Source of the DNA: Streptomyces sp. NBC_00236
GTDB taxonomy: Bacteria > Actinomycetota > Actinomycetes > Streptomycetales > Streptomycetaceae
Reading direction: 5' to 3'
Length of the DNA stretch: 64,000 nt
Assembly (NCBI RefSeq): GCF_036195045.1
Contig: NZ_CP108100.1
Coordinates: 868,001-932,000, forward strand
The first letter of the stretch is position 1, and every line of letters begins with the position of its first letter. The translations under genes and the position numbers were made by a program. The notes beneath the pieces were generated by a model. That model was not told the origin of the DNA. It saw only the letters and a program-made list of their open reading frames with translations, and searched no databases. Shown here one piece after another: positions 17,654 to 25,342 of this stretch.

Positions 17654-18271
17654 TCAGGGGCGCCGTTCGGCGAGGACCGGGCCGAGGAGCAGGCGGCAGG
17701 CCAGCCGGATGCCGTCCTGCGCCGCCTCGGCCGAGGAACGCTCGTACAGGACGGTGGTGAGCAGTCCGTACCAGGCCTGCTCCAGGATGCGGACCACGCG
17801 CCGGTCCTGCTCGCCGGGATCGCTCACCCCGGCCGTGCGCAGGACCAGGTCCACGAGGATCTCGTCCGTGCGGCGGACCGGGCTGTCCTCGCCTACGTGG
17901 GAGACGTTGTTGGACTGGAGCATCGCCAGCGCCAGCAGCGGCTGTTCGAAGAGCTGCCGGCTCGCCCCGGTGAGCAGCTCGCTCACCGCATCCACCGGGC
18001 CGGTGCCCGGCCTCGGTGGCGGAGCCCCGGCGTCGAGGCGGCCCACCCGGTCGTGGAGGACAGCGGCGAACAGGTGCGTCTTGGACGGGAAGTAGCGGTA
18101 CAGGGTCGCGATCGCGACGCCGGACCGCCGGGCCACGTCGTGCATCTGCACGCCTTCGAGGCCGTGTACGGCTCCGAGCTGCGCCGCGGCCCGCAGGATG
18201 CGGGCATAGCGCTGGCGCTGGCTGGCCGAGGTGGGATGCGCGGGGGTTCTCTCGCAGTTCGTTCGGGGCAC
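17654..18271 (-). CDS. TetR-family regulator, KstR-like
   Basis: A 205-residue TetR repressor. The HTH region has the KstR-type pattern VQMHDVARRSGVAIATLYRYFPSKTHLFAAVL, followed by a ligand domain with LALAMLQSNNVSH and a conserved C-terminus (ILEQAWYGLLTTVLYERSS). KstR of mycobacteria represses cholesterol genes and is released by a steroid-CoA. The GTG start follows AAGGA. It is divergent from the LLM/SnoaL pair, with two 17-bp boxes 45 bp apart in the shared promoter and a third box beyond its 3' end. It is similar in length and motifs to the second TetR at 46.4 kb. It probably controls part of this cluster; whether it binds the boxes is inference. Confidence 0.85.
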   Translation of the reverse strand: MPRTNCERTPAHPTSASQRQRYARILRAAAQLGAVHGLEGVQMHDVARRSGVAIATLYRYFPSKTHLFAAVLHDRVGRLDAGAPPPRPGTGPVDAVSELLTGASRQLFEQPLLALAMLQSNNVSHVGEDSPVRRTDEILVDLVLRTAGVSDPGEQDRRVVRILEQAWYGLLTTVLYERSSAEAAQDGIRLACRLLLGPVLAERRP

Positions 18272-18334
18272 GGTACTGACGTCCTTCCGCCTGCCGCCGA
18301 TGTTCTCGTGTGCCGTACCGGCCCGGTGGACGTC

Positions 18335-18351
18335 GTTCCGTTGAGTGGGAC
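18335..18351. promoter_or_regulatory. 17-bp palindromic box e
   Basis: GTTCCGTTGAGTGGGAC, in the divergent promoter of the KstR-like TetR and the LLM oxidoreductase. The next box starts exactly 45 bp further on. Confidence 0.6.
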
Positions 18352-18379
18352 CCGGCCGGAAGCCGGTGGCCGGGTGGAT

Positions 18380-18396
18380 CTCCCGCCCACCGGGAC
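18380..18396. promoter_or_regulatory. 17-bp palindromic box n
   Basis: CTCCCGCCCACCGGGAC, the second box of the pair, 78 bp upstream of the LLM oxidoreductase start. The 45-bp register matches the pair in front of kshA. Confidence 0.5.
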
Positions 18397-18474
18397 GGGG
18401 CCTGCGCGGGCCGGGGCGGGGGACTTGGATGGACGCTCCCGTTCCATCCCGTTCAGCCCGAGAGAGGTGCCCCC

Positions 18475-19350
18475 ATGCGGCTCGGCATCAACAGTCCCGT
18501 CGTCACGGCCGTCCCCGGCGTCCATTCCCCCTGGGAACGCACCGCCGGCATCGAGGACCTGGGGGCGGTGGCCGAGGCGGCGGACCGGCTCGGCTTCGAT
18601 CATCTGACCTGTTCGGAGCATGTGGCGGTGCCCGTGGACATCGCCGGACAGCGCGGCGGCACGTACTGGGATCCGCTGTCCGTCTTCGGATACCTCGCGG
18701 CCCGGACCGAACGGATCCGGTTCGCCACGCAGGTCCTGGTGCTCGGCTACCACCATCCGCTGGAGATCGCGAAGCGCTACGGCACGCTGGACCGGGTCTC
18801 CGGGGGGCGGGTCGTCCTGGGGCTCGGTGTGGGCAGTCTGGAGGAGGAGTTCCGGCTGCTCGGGGCCTCCTTCGAGGGCCGGGGCGCGATCGCCGACGAG
18901 GCCCTCGCGGCGCTGCGGACGTCCCTGTCCCGGCGCGAACCCGCTTACCACGGCGAGCACTTCGACTACGAGGGGCTCGTGGTGGAGCCGCACGCGGTGC
19001 AGGACCGGGTGCCGTTGTGGATCGGTGGCCGCACCCCGCGTTCGCTGCGCCGGGCGGTGGCGTACGGGGACGGCTGGGTACCGTTCGGGCTGCCGCTCGA
19101 CCGGCTGGGCGAGATGGTCGGGGCGGCCTCGCTGCCCGGCGGTTTCGAGGTGGTGCTGAGCGCGGGCCGCCCGCTCGATCCGTCGGGTGATCCGGACGGC
19201 GCGTCCGAGGCGTTGCGGAAGGTGTCCGCGGCCGGAGCCACCCTGGTCAGCGTGTCACTGAGCGCCACGGGGGCGGGCCACTACATCGAGCAGCTGGAGG
19301 CCCTCGCCGCGATCGCGGGCCTCACGGCGGGCGTAGGGGCGCGCACATGA
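18475..19350 (+). CDS. LLM-class F420-dependent oxidoreductase
   Basis: A 291-residue luciferase-like TIM-barrel protein. It has MRLGINSPVVT at the N-terminus, DHLTCSEHVAVP, RIRFATQVLVLGYHHPLEIAKRYGTLD (the LAK-type cofactor helix), and GLGVGSLEEEFRLLG followed by the F420-side PLWIGGRTPRSLRRA. Most actinobacterial members use coenzyme F420 for hydride transfer to carbonyls or C=C bonds. Its stop overlaps the SnoaL-like gene (ATGA), so the two probably act on the same intermediate. The promoter carries two 17-bp boxes, placing it in the steroid regulon. The substrate is unknown; a ring-modified steroid is a reasonable guess. Confidence 0.85.
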   Translation: MRLGINSPVVTAVPGVHSPWERTAGIEDLGAVAEAADRLGFDHLTCSEHVAVPVDIAGQRGGTYWDPLSVFGYLAARTERIRFATQVLVLGYHHPLEIAKRYGTLDRVSGGRVVLGLGVGSLEEEFRLLGASFEGRGAIADEALAALRTSLSRREPAYHGEHFDYEGLVVEPHAVQDRVPLWIGGRTPRSLRRAVAYGDGWVPFGLPLDRLGEMVGAASLPGGFEVVLSAGRPLDPSGDPDGASEALRKVSAAGATLVSVSLSATGAGHYIEQLEALAAIAGLTAGVGART

Positions 19351-19838
19351 GCGAGGACCGGATCGCCGCGCTCGAGGCACGGCTCGGGGCGCTGGAGGAC
19401 GAGCGCGACATCGCCCGCACGATGGCCTCGTACGGGCCGCTCGTGGACGGGGGCGACGCGGACGGCGTCGCGGCGCTGTGGGCGCCGGACGGGGTGTACG
19501 ACATCGACGAGATCTTCCTCGCGGGCCGGGAACGGATCCGTGAGATGGTCCGCTCCCCCGCGCACCAGGGCTGGATCCGGCAGGGCTGCGCCCATGTCGT
19601 GGGCCCGCCGCACATCACGGTGGACGGCGACGAGGCCGTGGCGGTGTGCCATTCGCTGATGGTGGTGCACGAGTCGGGCCGGTACGTGGTGCGCCGGGCG
19701 ACCGCCAACCACTGGCGGCTGCGCCGCACGCCGCAGGGGTGGCAGGTCGTGACCCGGACCAATCGCATCCTGGACGGCCGCACGGAGTCCCCCGCGCTGC
19801 TGGTCGCCGGGGCGCGGGGCGAGCCGGCGACTGCCTGA
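19347..19838 (+). CDS. SnoaL/NTF2-like protein, possible steroid dehydratase (BaiE-like)
   Basis: A 163-residue protein of the SnoaL_4/NTF2 fold, preceded by a short coiled start (EDRIAALEARLGALEDERDI). Tyr29, Asp34 and His83 fall at the positions of the catalytic Tyr30, Asp35 and His83 of the bile-acid 7-alpha-dehydratase BaiE, and the length is almost the same (BaiE about 166). The pocket dyad Asp/His is shared more broadly with scytalone dehydratase and other family members, so activity is suggested, not shown. It is translationally coupled to an F420-type oxidoreductase. A role removing a ring hydroxyl as water would fit a bile-acid pathway. Confidence 0.7.
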   Translation: MSEDRIAALEARLGALEDERDIARTMASYGPLVDGGDADGVAALWAPDGVYDIDEIFLAGRERIREMVRSPAHQGWIRQGCAHVVGPPHITVDGDEAVAVCHSLMVVHESGRYVVRRATANHWRLRRTPQGWQVVTRTNRILDGRTESPALLVAGARGEPATA

Positions 19839-19850
19839 GCTCCCGGGCCC

Positions 19851-19886
19851 GCACGGGGTGGTGGCCGGACGGCCGCCACCCCGTGC
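19851..19886. terminator. Bidirectional hairpin between convergent genes
   Basis: A 16-bp stem (GCACGGGGTGGTGGCC pairing with its complement, one G-U-type mismatch) around a GGAC loop, between the stops of the SnoaL-like and SDR genes. Confidence 0.75.
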
Positions 19887-19895
19887 CGCGCGAGG

Positions 19896-20816
19896 TCAGG
19901 AGGCGCCGTAGACCGGCTGCGGGGCCTCGGCCGCGGCCAACAGGCCGGTCACCGCCTCTCCGGCCTCGGCCGGGGTCCAGCGGGCGCCCTTGTCCGCGGT
20001 GGGGCCGGGCCGCCAGCCCTCCATCACGGTGATCCGCCCGGCCTCGGTCTCGAAGACCCGGCCGCTGACGCCGGCGGACGCGGCGGAGCCCAGCCAGACG
20101 ACGAGCGGCGAGACGTTCTCCGGGGCCATCGCGTCGAAGGCCCCTTCGCCGGGGGCGGCCATCGTCTCGGCGAACGTCGCCTCGGTCATCCGGGTCCGGG
20201 CGGCCGGGGCGATCGCGTTGACCTGGATTCCGTAGCGGCCCATCTCGGCGGCGGCGACCAGGGTCAGCCCCACGATGCCCGCCTTCGCGGCCGCGTAGTT
20301 GCCCTGGCCGACACTGCCCAGCAGCCCGGCCCCCGAACTGGTGTTGACGACCCGGGCGGCCGGCGTCCGGCCTGCCTTGGCCTCGGCGCGCCAGTGCGCC
20401 GCCGCGTGCTTGAGCGGCAGGAAATGCCCCTTGAGGTGGACGCGCATCACGGCGTCCCAGTCGTCCTCGTCCAGGTTGACCAGCATCCGGTCGCGGAGGA
20501 ACCCGGCGTTGTTGACGAGCGTGTCGAGGCGGCCGAAGGAGTCGAGCGCGGCGGCGACGAGGGAGGCGGCACCCTCGGAGGTGGCGATGTCACCGTTGTG
20601 GGCGACCGCCTCGCCTCCGGCCGCGCGGATCTCCTTCACGACCTGCTGGGCGGGGCCGGTGCCCGGTCCGGAGCCGTCGAGGCCCACCCCCAGGTCGTTG
20701 ACGACGACTTTCGCCCCCTCGGCGGCGAGGGCCAGGGCATGAGCACGGCCGAGTCCACGGCCGGCGCCGGTGACGACGGCGACGCGTCCGGCACACAGGG
20801 CGGTCGGTGAGGTCAT
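19896..20816 (-). CDS. SDR oxidoreductase, Rv3548c-like (KstR2 regulon)
   Basis: A 306-residue SDR of the 17-beta-HSD4 dehydrogenase-domain type. TGAGRGLGRAHALALAAEGAKVVVNDLG is followed by NNAGFLRDRML, active-site Ser and Y-A-A-A-K, and an extended C-terminus. It is very like mycobacterial Rv3548c, which is also divergent from echA20. It probably oxidises a hydroxyacyl-CoA intermediate in ring C/D or side-chain degradation. The ATG at 20816 follows AAGGA; the 24 extra upstream codons have no such site. The divergent promoter region contains a KstR2-type palindrome (20941) and a weak 17-bp box (20882). Confidence 0.85.
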   Translation of the reverse strand: MTSPTALCAGRVAVVTGAGRGLGRAHALALAAEGAKVVVNDLGVGLDGSGPGTGPAQQVVKEIRAAGGEAVAHNGDIATSEGAASLVAAALDSFGRLDTLVNNAGFLRDRMLVNLDEDDWDAVMRVHLKGHFLPLKHAAAHWRAEAKAGRTPAARVVNTSSGAGLLGSVGQGNYAAAKAGIVGLTLVAAAEMGRYGIQVNAIAPAARTRMTEATFAETMAAPGEGAFDAMAPENVSPLVVWLGSAASAGVSGRVFETEAGRITVMEGWRPGPTADKGARWTPAEAGEAVTGLLAAAEAPQPVYGAS

Positions 20817-20881
20817 GACGGGTGTCCTTTCGATGGGCGCCGGGCAACGGGCGACGTCCGGGGCGGGGGAAAGGGGCGCCG

Positions 20882-20898
20882 GTACCACTCAGTGGCAT
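20882..20898. promoter_or_regulatory. 17-bp palindromic box m (weak)
   Basis: GTACCACTCAGTGGCAT, the most divergent member of the box family, 65 bp upstream of the Rv3548c-like SDR start. The core TACCACTCAGTGGCA is itself a good palindrome. Confidence 0.35.
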
Positions 20899-20940
20899 GA
20901 CACCCTCCCGCGGCCTTCGTATCGCTGCTACCTTTTGGGC

Positions 20941-20958
20941 CTAACAAACGTTTGGTGG
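20941..20958. promoter_or_regulatory. KstR2-type operator upstream of echA20
   Basis: CTAACAAACGTTTGGTGG, a palindrome centred on AACGTT, 19 bp before the echA20 start. It fits the KstR2 pattern ANCAAGNNCTTGNT closely and is 16/18 identical to the site in front of fadE30 (34759-34776, read on the minus strand). Confidence 0.8.
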
Positions 20959-20977
20959 AAAGGTAGCTGATCTGCTC

Positions 20978-21733
20978 ATGGGTGTCTCCACCTCCGTCCC
21001 ACGCGATGGCGTCGCCCTCGTCACCGTGGACTTCCCTCCGGTCAACGCCCTGCCCGTACAGGGCTGGTACGACCTGGCCGCGGCGGTACGCGCCGCCGGG
21101 GCCGACCAGGACATCCGCTGCGTCGTGCTCGCCGCCGAGGGACGCGGTTTCAACGCGGGCGTGGACATCAAGGAGATGCAGCGCGCGACCGGACCCGAGG
21201 CGCTGATCGGCGCCAACCGGGGCTGCTTCGAGGCGTTCGCGGCCGTCTACGAGTGCGAGGTCCCTGTGGTCGCCGCCGTACAGGGCTTCTGCCTGGGCGG
21301 CGGCATCGGCCTGGTGGGCAACGCGGACGTGATCGTGGCCGCCGATGACGCGTCCTTCGGTCTGCCCGAGCTGGACCGCGGCGCGCTCGGCGCCGCCACG
21401 CACCTGGCCCGACTGGTCCCGCAGCACCTGATGCGGACCCTCTACTACACCTCGCGCACCGTGACCGCGGAGGAACTGCACCGGCACGGCTCGGTGTTCG
21501 ACGTCGTACCGCGCGAGCGGCTGACCGCGGCCGCCCTGGAACTGGCCGGGGAGATCGCCGCGAAGGACGGCTATCTGATCCGGCTGGCCAAGGCCGCCAT
21601 CAACGGCATCGACCCCGTCGACGTACGCCGCAGCTACCGCTTCGAGCAGGGCTTCACCTTCGAGGCCAATCTCAGTGGCGTCGCCGACCGTGTGCGCGAC
21701 ACCTTCGGCACGGACAAGGAGCAGCAGACGTGA
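20978..21733 (+). CDS. echA20: Enoyl-CoA hydratase-family ring D hydrolase EchA20
   Basis: A 251-residue crotonase-fold protein that closely follows M. tuberculosis EchA20 (Rv3550): VTVDFPPVNALP, LAAEGRGFNAGVDIKEMQR, ANRGCFEAF.AVYECEVPVVAAVQGFCLGGGIGLVGNADVIVA, and LPELDRGALGAATHLARLVPQHLMR. In that pathway EchA20 opens ring D of the HIP-derived CoA thioester. It is the first gene of echA20-ipdA-ipdB-ipdC, and its stop overlaps the ipdA GTG (GTGA). A KstR2-type operator lies directly upstream. Assignment is strong because both sequence and gene order match the mycobacterial locus. Confidence 0.93.
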   Translation: MGVSTSVPRDGVALVTVDFPPVNALPVQGWYDLAAAVRAAGADQDIRCVVLAAEGRGFNAGVDIKEMQRATGPEALIGANRGCFEAFAAVYECEVPVVAAVQGFCLGGGIGLVGNADVIVAADDASFGLPELDRGALGAATHLARLVPQHLMRTLYYTSRTVTAEELHRHGSVFDVVPRERLTAAALELAGEIAAKDGYLIRLAKAAINGIDPVDVRRSYRFEQGFTFEANLSGVADRVRDTFGTDKEQQT

Positions 21734-22596
21734 CACAGGACAAGACGATGACGGCCGACGACGTCGTCGGCCGGCTGGAGAGCGGGATGACGATCGGCAT
21801 CGGCGGCTGGGGATCACGCCGCAAGCCGATGGCCCTGGTGCGGGCGCTGCTGCGCTCGGACGTCACCGACCTGACCGTGGTGTCGTACGGCGGCCCCGAC
21901 GTGGGTCTGCTCGCGGCGGCGGGGAAGATCCGCAAACTGGTCGCGGCCTTCGGGACGCTCGACTCGATACCGCTGGAGCCGCACTTCACGGCGGCCCGGC
22001 AGCGCGGCGCCTTCGAGATGGTCGAGATGGACGAGGCGATGATGATGTGGAGCTTGACGGCGGGCGCACAGCGGCTGCCGTTCATGCCGGTGCGTGCCGG
22101 GATGGGCTCGGACCTGATGGAGGTCAACCCCTCACTGCGTACGGTCACCTCACCGTACGAGGACGGCGAGAAGCTGGTCGCGGCCCCGGCGCTCCGGCTG
22201 GATGCGGCCCTGGTCCACCTCAACCGGTCCGACGTACAGGGCAACGGGCAGTACCTGGGCCCCGACCCGTACTTCGACGACCTGTTCTGCGAGGCGGCCG
22301 ACCAGGGCTTCGTCTCCTGCGAGCAGATCGTCGAGACTGCGGACCTGCTGAAGGAGCACGGGCCGCAGACGCTGCTGATCAAGCGGATGTTCGTGGACGG
22401 GGTCGTCGAGACGCCGAACGGCGCGCACTTCACTTCCTGTGTGCCCGACCACGACCGGGACGAGGCTTTCCAGCGCGCCTACGTCAAGGCCGCCCGCGAC
22501 CCCGAGGCCTGGCCCGCCTTCGTCGAACGGTTCCTGTCCGGGGACGAAGCCGCCTACCAGGCCGCCGTCACCGCGTTCCACCAGGAGGAAGCATGA
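21730..22596 (+). CDS. ipdA: COCHEA-CoA hydrolase subunit IpdA (CoA-transferase family alpha)
   Basis: A 288-residue CoA-transferase-family alpha subunit. MTIGIGGWGSRRKPMALVRALLRS is the N-terminal glycine loop, followed by VVSYGGPDVGLL, GAFEMVEMDEAMMMWSL and FMPVRAGMGSDLM. In actinobacteria IpdA and IpdB form a heterotetramer that hydrolytically opens the last steroid ring (ring C) instead of transferring CoA. The GTG at 21730 overlaps the echA20 stop; an in-frame ATG six codons later is an alternative. Its stop overlaps the ipdB ATG. Complete and collinear with the mycobacterial operon. Confidence 0.93.
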   Translation: MTQDKTMTADDVVGRLESGMTIGIGGWGSRRKPMALVRALLRSDVTDLTVVSYGGPDVGLLAAAGKIRKLVAAFGTLDSIPLEPHFTAARQRGAFEMVEMDEAMMMWSLTAGAQRLPFMPVRAGMGSDLMEVNPSLRTVTSPYEDGEKLVAAPALRLDAALVHLNRSDVQGNGQYLGPDPYFDDLFCEAADQGFVSCEQIVETADLLKEHGPQTLLIKRMFVDGVVETPNGAHFTSCVPDHDRDEAFQRAYVKAARDPEAWPAFVERFLSGDEAAYQAAVTAFHQEEA

Positions 22597-23372
22597 GCGG
22601 CACCGAGACCACCGGCATCCAGGCGCCGAGCCGCGCCGAGTACTGCGTGGTGGCCTGCGCCGAGGCGTGGCGGGACGCGGGCGAGATCCTCGCCAGCCCC
22701 ATGGGCACCGTCCCGGCCATCGGAGCACGCCTGGCGCGGCTGACCTTCTCCCCCGAACTCCTGCTGACGGACGGGGAGGCACTGCTGATCGCCGACACGC
22801 CCGCGGTGGGTGCCAAGGCGGGGAGCATCGAGGGGTGGCTGCCGTTCCGCCAGCACCTGACGCTGACCGCCACGGGCCGCCGGCACGTGATGATGGGCGC
22901 CAGCCAGATCGACCGGCACGGCAACCAGAACATCTCCTGCATCGGCGACTGGGCCAGGCCCGCGCGCCAGCTGCTCGGGGTGCGCGGCGCCCCTGTCAAC
23001 ACCCTGAACAACCCGACGAGTTACTGGGTGCCCAAGCACTCGGCGCGGGTGTTCGTGGAGCGTGTCGACATGGTCAGCGGAGTCGGCTACGACCGTGCGG
23101 CCGCGGCGGGCCCCTCCGCGACGCGCTTCCACCGCATCCCCGAAGTCGTCAGCAACCTGGGCGTCTTCGACTTCGAGACCCCCGACCGGACGATGCGCCT
23201 GCGCTCCCTGCACCCCGGTGTGAGCCTCGAACAGGTCACCGGGGCCACCGGGTTCGCCCTCACGGTCCCCGACGACGTCCCGTTCACGCGGGAGCCCACG
23301 GCGGCCGAACTCCGGCTGATCCGCGAGGTCATCGACCCCAAGGGGCTGCGCGATCGCGAGGTCCCGGCGTGA
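22593..23372 (+). CDS. ipdB: COCHEA-CoA hydrolase subunit IpdB (CoA-transferase family beta)
   Basis: A 259-residue beta subunit: RAEYCVVACAEAWRDAGEILASPMGTVPAIGARLARLTFSPELLLTDGEA, then VMMGASQIDRHGNQNISCIGD and NNPTSYWVPKHSARVFVERVD. It matches IpdB of the ring C-opening hydrolase. Its ATG at 22593 overlaps the ipdA stop (ATGA), with GGAGGAA just upstream; the ipdC GTG overlaps its own stop. The tight coupling fits stoichiometric production of a heteromeric enzyme. Confidence 0.93.
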   Translation: MSGTETTGIQAPSRAEYCVVACAEAWRDAGEILASPMGTVPAIGARLARLTFSPELLLTDGEALLIADTPAVGAKAGSIEGWLPFRQHLTLTATGRRHVMMGASQIDRHGNQNISCIGDWARPARQLLGVRGAPVNTLNNPTSYWVPKHSARVFVERVDMVSGVGYDRAAAAGPSATRFHRIPEVVSNLGVFDFETPDRTMRLRSLHPGVSLEQVTGATGFALTVPDDVPFTREPTAAELRLIREVIDPKGLRDREVPA

Positions 23373-24436
23373 GCGGGCCCGTGCCGTTTCCCACCGCGCT
23401 CACCGAGCTGACCGGGGTGCGGTACCCGATCGTGCAGACCGGAATGGGATGGGTGGCCGGCCCCCGTCTGGTGTCGGCCTCCGCGAACGCGGGGGCGCTC
23501 GGCATCCTGGCCTCCGCGACGATGACCGTCGAGCAGCTCCGCGCGGCGGTCCGCGAGGTCAAGTCCCGTACGGACGCGCCGTTCGGCGTCAATCTGCGGG
23601 CGGATGCGGGCGACGCGGGCGAGCGGGTCCGGATCATCATCGACGAGGGGGTCAAGGTGGCGTCCTTCGCGCTCGCCCCCTCCAAGGACCTGATCGCCCG
23701 GCTCAAGGACGCCGGCGTCGTCGTCATTCCGTCCATCGGTGCCCGCCGGCACGCGGAGAAGGTCGCCGCGTGGGGAGCCGACGCGGTGATGGTGCAAGGC
23801 GGCGAGGGCGGCGGCCACACGGGCGAGGTGGCCACCACCGTGCTGCTGCCCCAGGTGGTGGACGCCGTCGGCATCCCCGTGATCGCGGCAGGCGGCTTCC
23901 ACGACGGCCGTGGCCTGGTCGCCGCACTGGCCTACGGCGCGGCCGGGATCGGCATGGGCACCCGCTTCCTGCTCACCTCCGACAGCACCGTCCCGGACAC
24001 GGTGAAGGCGAAGTACCTGGCCGCCACCGTCAAGGACGTCACGGTCACCACACAGGTGGACGGCCTGCCGCACCGCATGCTCCGCACCGCGATGGTCGAC
24101 TCCCTGGAGCGTTCGGGCCGCACCACCTCACTGCTGCGGGCGCTACGGCACGCCTCTGCCTTCCGTAAGGAGTCCGGTGCGAGCTGGCCCCAACTGGTTC
24201 GCGACGGCATGGCCATGAAACACGGCAAGGAACTGACCTGGAGCCAGGTGCTGCTGGCCGCCAACACCCCGATGCTCCTGAAGGCCTCACTGGTCGAGGG
24301 GCGCACGGACATCGGGGTGATGGCCTCGGGGCAGGTGGCGGGCCTGATCGAGGATCTGCCGTCCTGTTCGGAACTGGTCGAGCGGATCATGGACGAGGCG
24401 CGGGCGACGCTGAAGGCGCTGCCGGGACCGGGTTGA
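23369..24436 (+). CDS. ipdC: IpdC, nitronate monooxygenase-like flavoenzyme of ring C/D degradation
   Basis: A 355-residue FMN-binding TIM-barrel protein: PIVQTGMGWVAGPRLVSASANAGALGILAS, then AVMVQGGEGGGHTGEVATTVLLPQVVDAVGIPVIAAGGFHDGRGLVAALAYGAAGIGMGTRFLLT. It matches IpdC (Rv3553), which is needed to introduce the ring double bond before EchA20/IpdAB act. The fold is shared with nitronate monooxygenases and FabK-type reductases, but position and sequence favour IpdC. The GTG overlaps the ipdB stop. It is the last gene of the operon; a convergent hydrolase gene ends 13 bp away with no obvious terminator between them. Confidence 0.92.
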   Translation: MSGPVPFPTALTELTGVRYPIVQTGMGWVAGPRLVSASANAGALGILASATMTVEQLRAAVREVKSRTDAPFGVNLRADAGDAGERVRIIIDEGVKVASFALAPSKDLIARLKDAGVVVIPSIGARRHAEKVAAWGADAVMVQGGEGGGHTGEVATTVLLPQVVDAVGIPVIAAGGFHDGRGLVAALAYGAAGIGMGTRFLLTSDSTVPDTVKAKYLAATVKDVTVTTQVDGLPHRMLRTAMVDSLERSGRTTSLLRALRHASAFRKESGASWPQLVRDGMAMKHGKELTWSQVLLAANTPMLLKASLVEGRTDIGVMASGQVAGLIEDLPSCSELVERIMDEARATLKALPGPG

Positions 24437-24449
24437 TGCGCCTGCCCGC

Positions 24450-25256
24450 CTAGGACCGCTCAGTGAAGCGCAGGAGCAGATCGCTGGTCGCCTCCGGCGC
24501 TTCGAGCAGCGGGATGTGCCCGATGCCGGACAGCAGCTCGACCCTGCTGTTCGGCACCGCCTCGTACCGGTGCGCCGACGACGGCTCCCAGCGCGGGTCC
24601 GCATCGCCGAAGACCACCAGCAGCGGAACCTTGAGAACGGCGAGCCGCTCGGGCACGTTCCGCTCGTCGATGTAGGCGATGTTGCACCGGGACACCGCCC
24701 GGAACGTGCGGTACGTGGTGCCCCGTACACCGGCGACGAGGTCGTCCGGGATGTCCACCGGCCGAACGGTCGTCGCCCTGATCCCGCTGCGGATCGCCGC
24801 GTCCGAGCGGAGCGACCAGAGGAGCGCGCCGAACGGCGGGCCCAGCAGGAGGCGGAGGACGGCCGGCTGCGGAAGGAGCGCGTCGAGACCCGGTCCGGTG
24901 CTGATCAGCGCGAGGGAGCTCACCAGGTCCGGGCGCGCTTCCGCGAGCGCGGTGGCGACGTAGCCGCCACTGGAGTGCCCGGCCACGGCGACCTGACGGA
25001 GGCCGAGTTCGTCGAGCAGCGCCGCCACCCGTCCCGCCTGCACGGGCACGTCGTACGACGCCGCGGGCGGGGACTGGCCGCAGCCGGGGAGGTCGATCCG
25101 GATGACATGGTGGCGGGCTGCGAGCGCCTGGATCATCGGGCTCCAGGTGGAGCCCGATGCCCCCGATCCATGGATGAGCAACAGCGGCGGTCCCTGTCCC
25201 GGGCCGTCGTGGACCACGTGCATGCCGTGCGGGAGAACGGCGTCGAATTCACTCAT
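24450..25256 (-). CDS. Alpha/beta-fold hydrolase
   Basis: A 268-residue hydrolase with oxyanion region LIHGSGASGSTW, nucleophile elbow GHSSG (Ser95), a late acid in FGDADPRW and the catalytic His in GIGHIPLLEAPE. It could act on esters, lactones or C-C bonds. It is not an obvious HsaD (ring A meta-cleavage hydrolase), because the usual HsaD signature is not seen and it is not grouped with hsaC. The ATG at 25256 is taken as start because the 28 upstream codons are basic and shadow-like. It lies at the left end of a non-steroid island, so a link to steroid metabolism is uncertain. Confidence 0.82.
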   Translation of the reverse strand: MSEFDAVLPHGMHVVHDGPGQGPPLLLIHGSGASGSTWSPMIQALAARHHVIRIDLPGCGQSPPAASYDVPVQAGRVAALLDELGLRQVAVAGHSSGGYVATALAEARPDLVSSLALISTGPGLDALLPQPAVLRLLLGPPFGALLWSLRSDAAIRSGIRATTVRPVDIPDDLVAGVRGTTYRTFRAVSRCNIAYIDERNVPERLAVLKVPLLVVFGDADPRWEPSSAHRYEAVPNSRVELLSGIGHIPLLEAPEATSDLLLRFTERS

Positions 25257-25342
25257 GCCGGGATGGTGCCGGGGCGGTCCGCCGTCGGTCTTGTACAAAT
25301 GTCGTCGTGGCGGGGACCGTCGGGTACGGCCCGCCCGCACCG

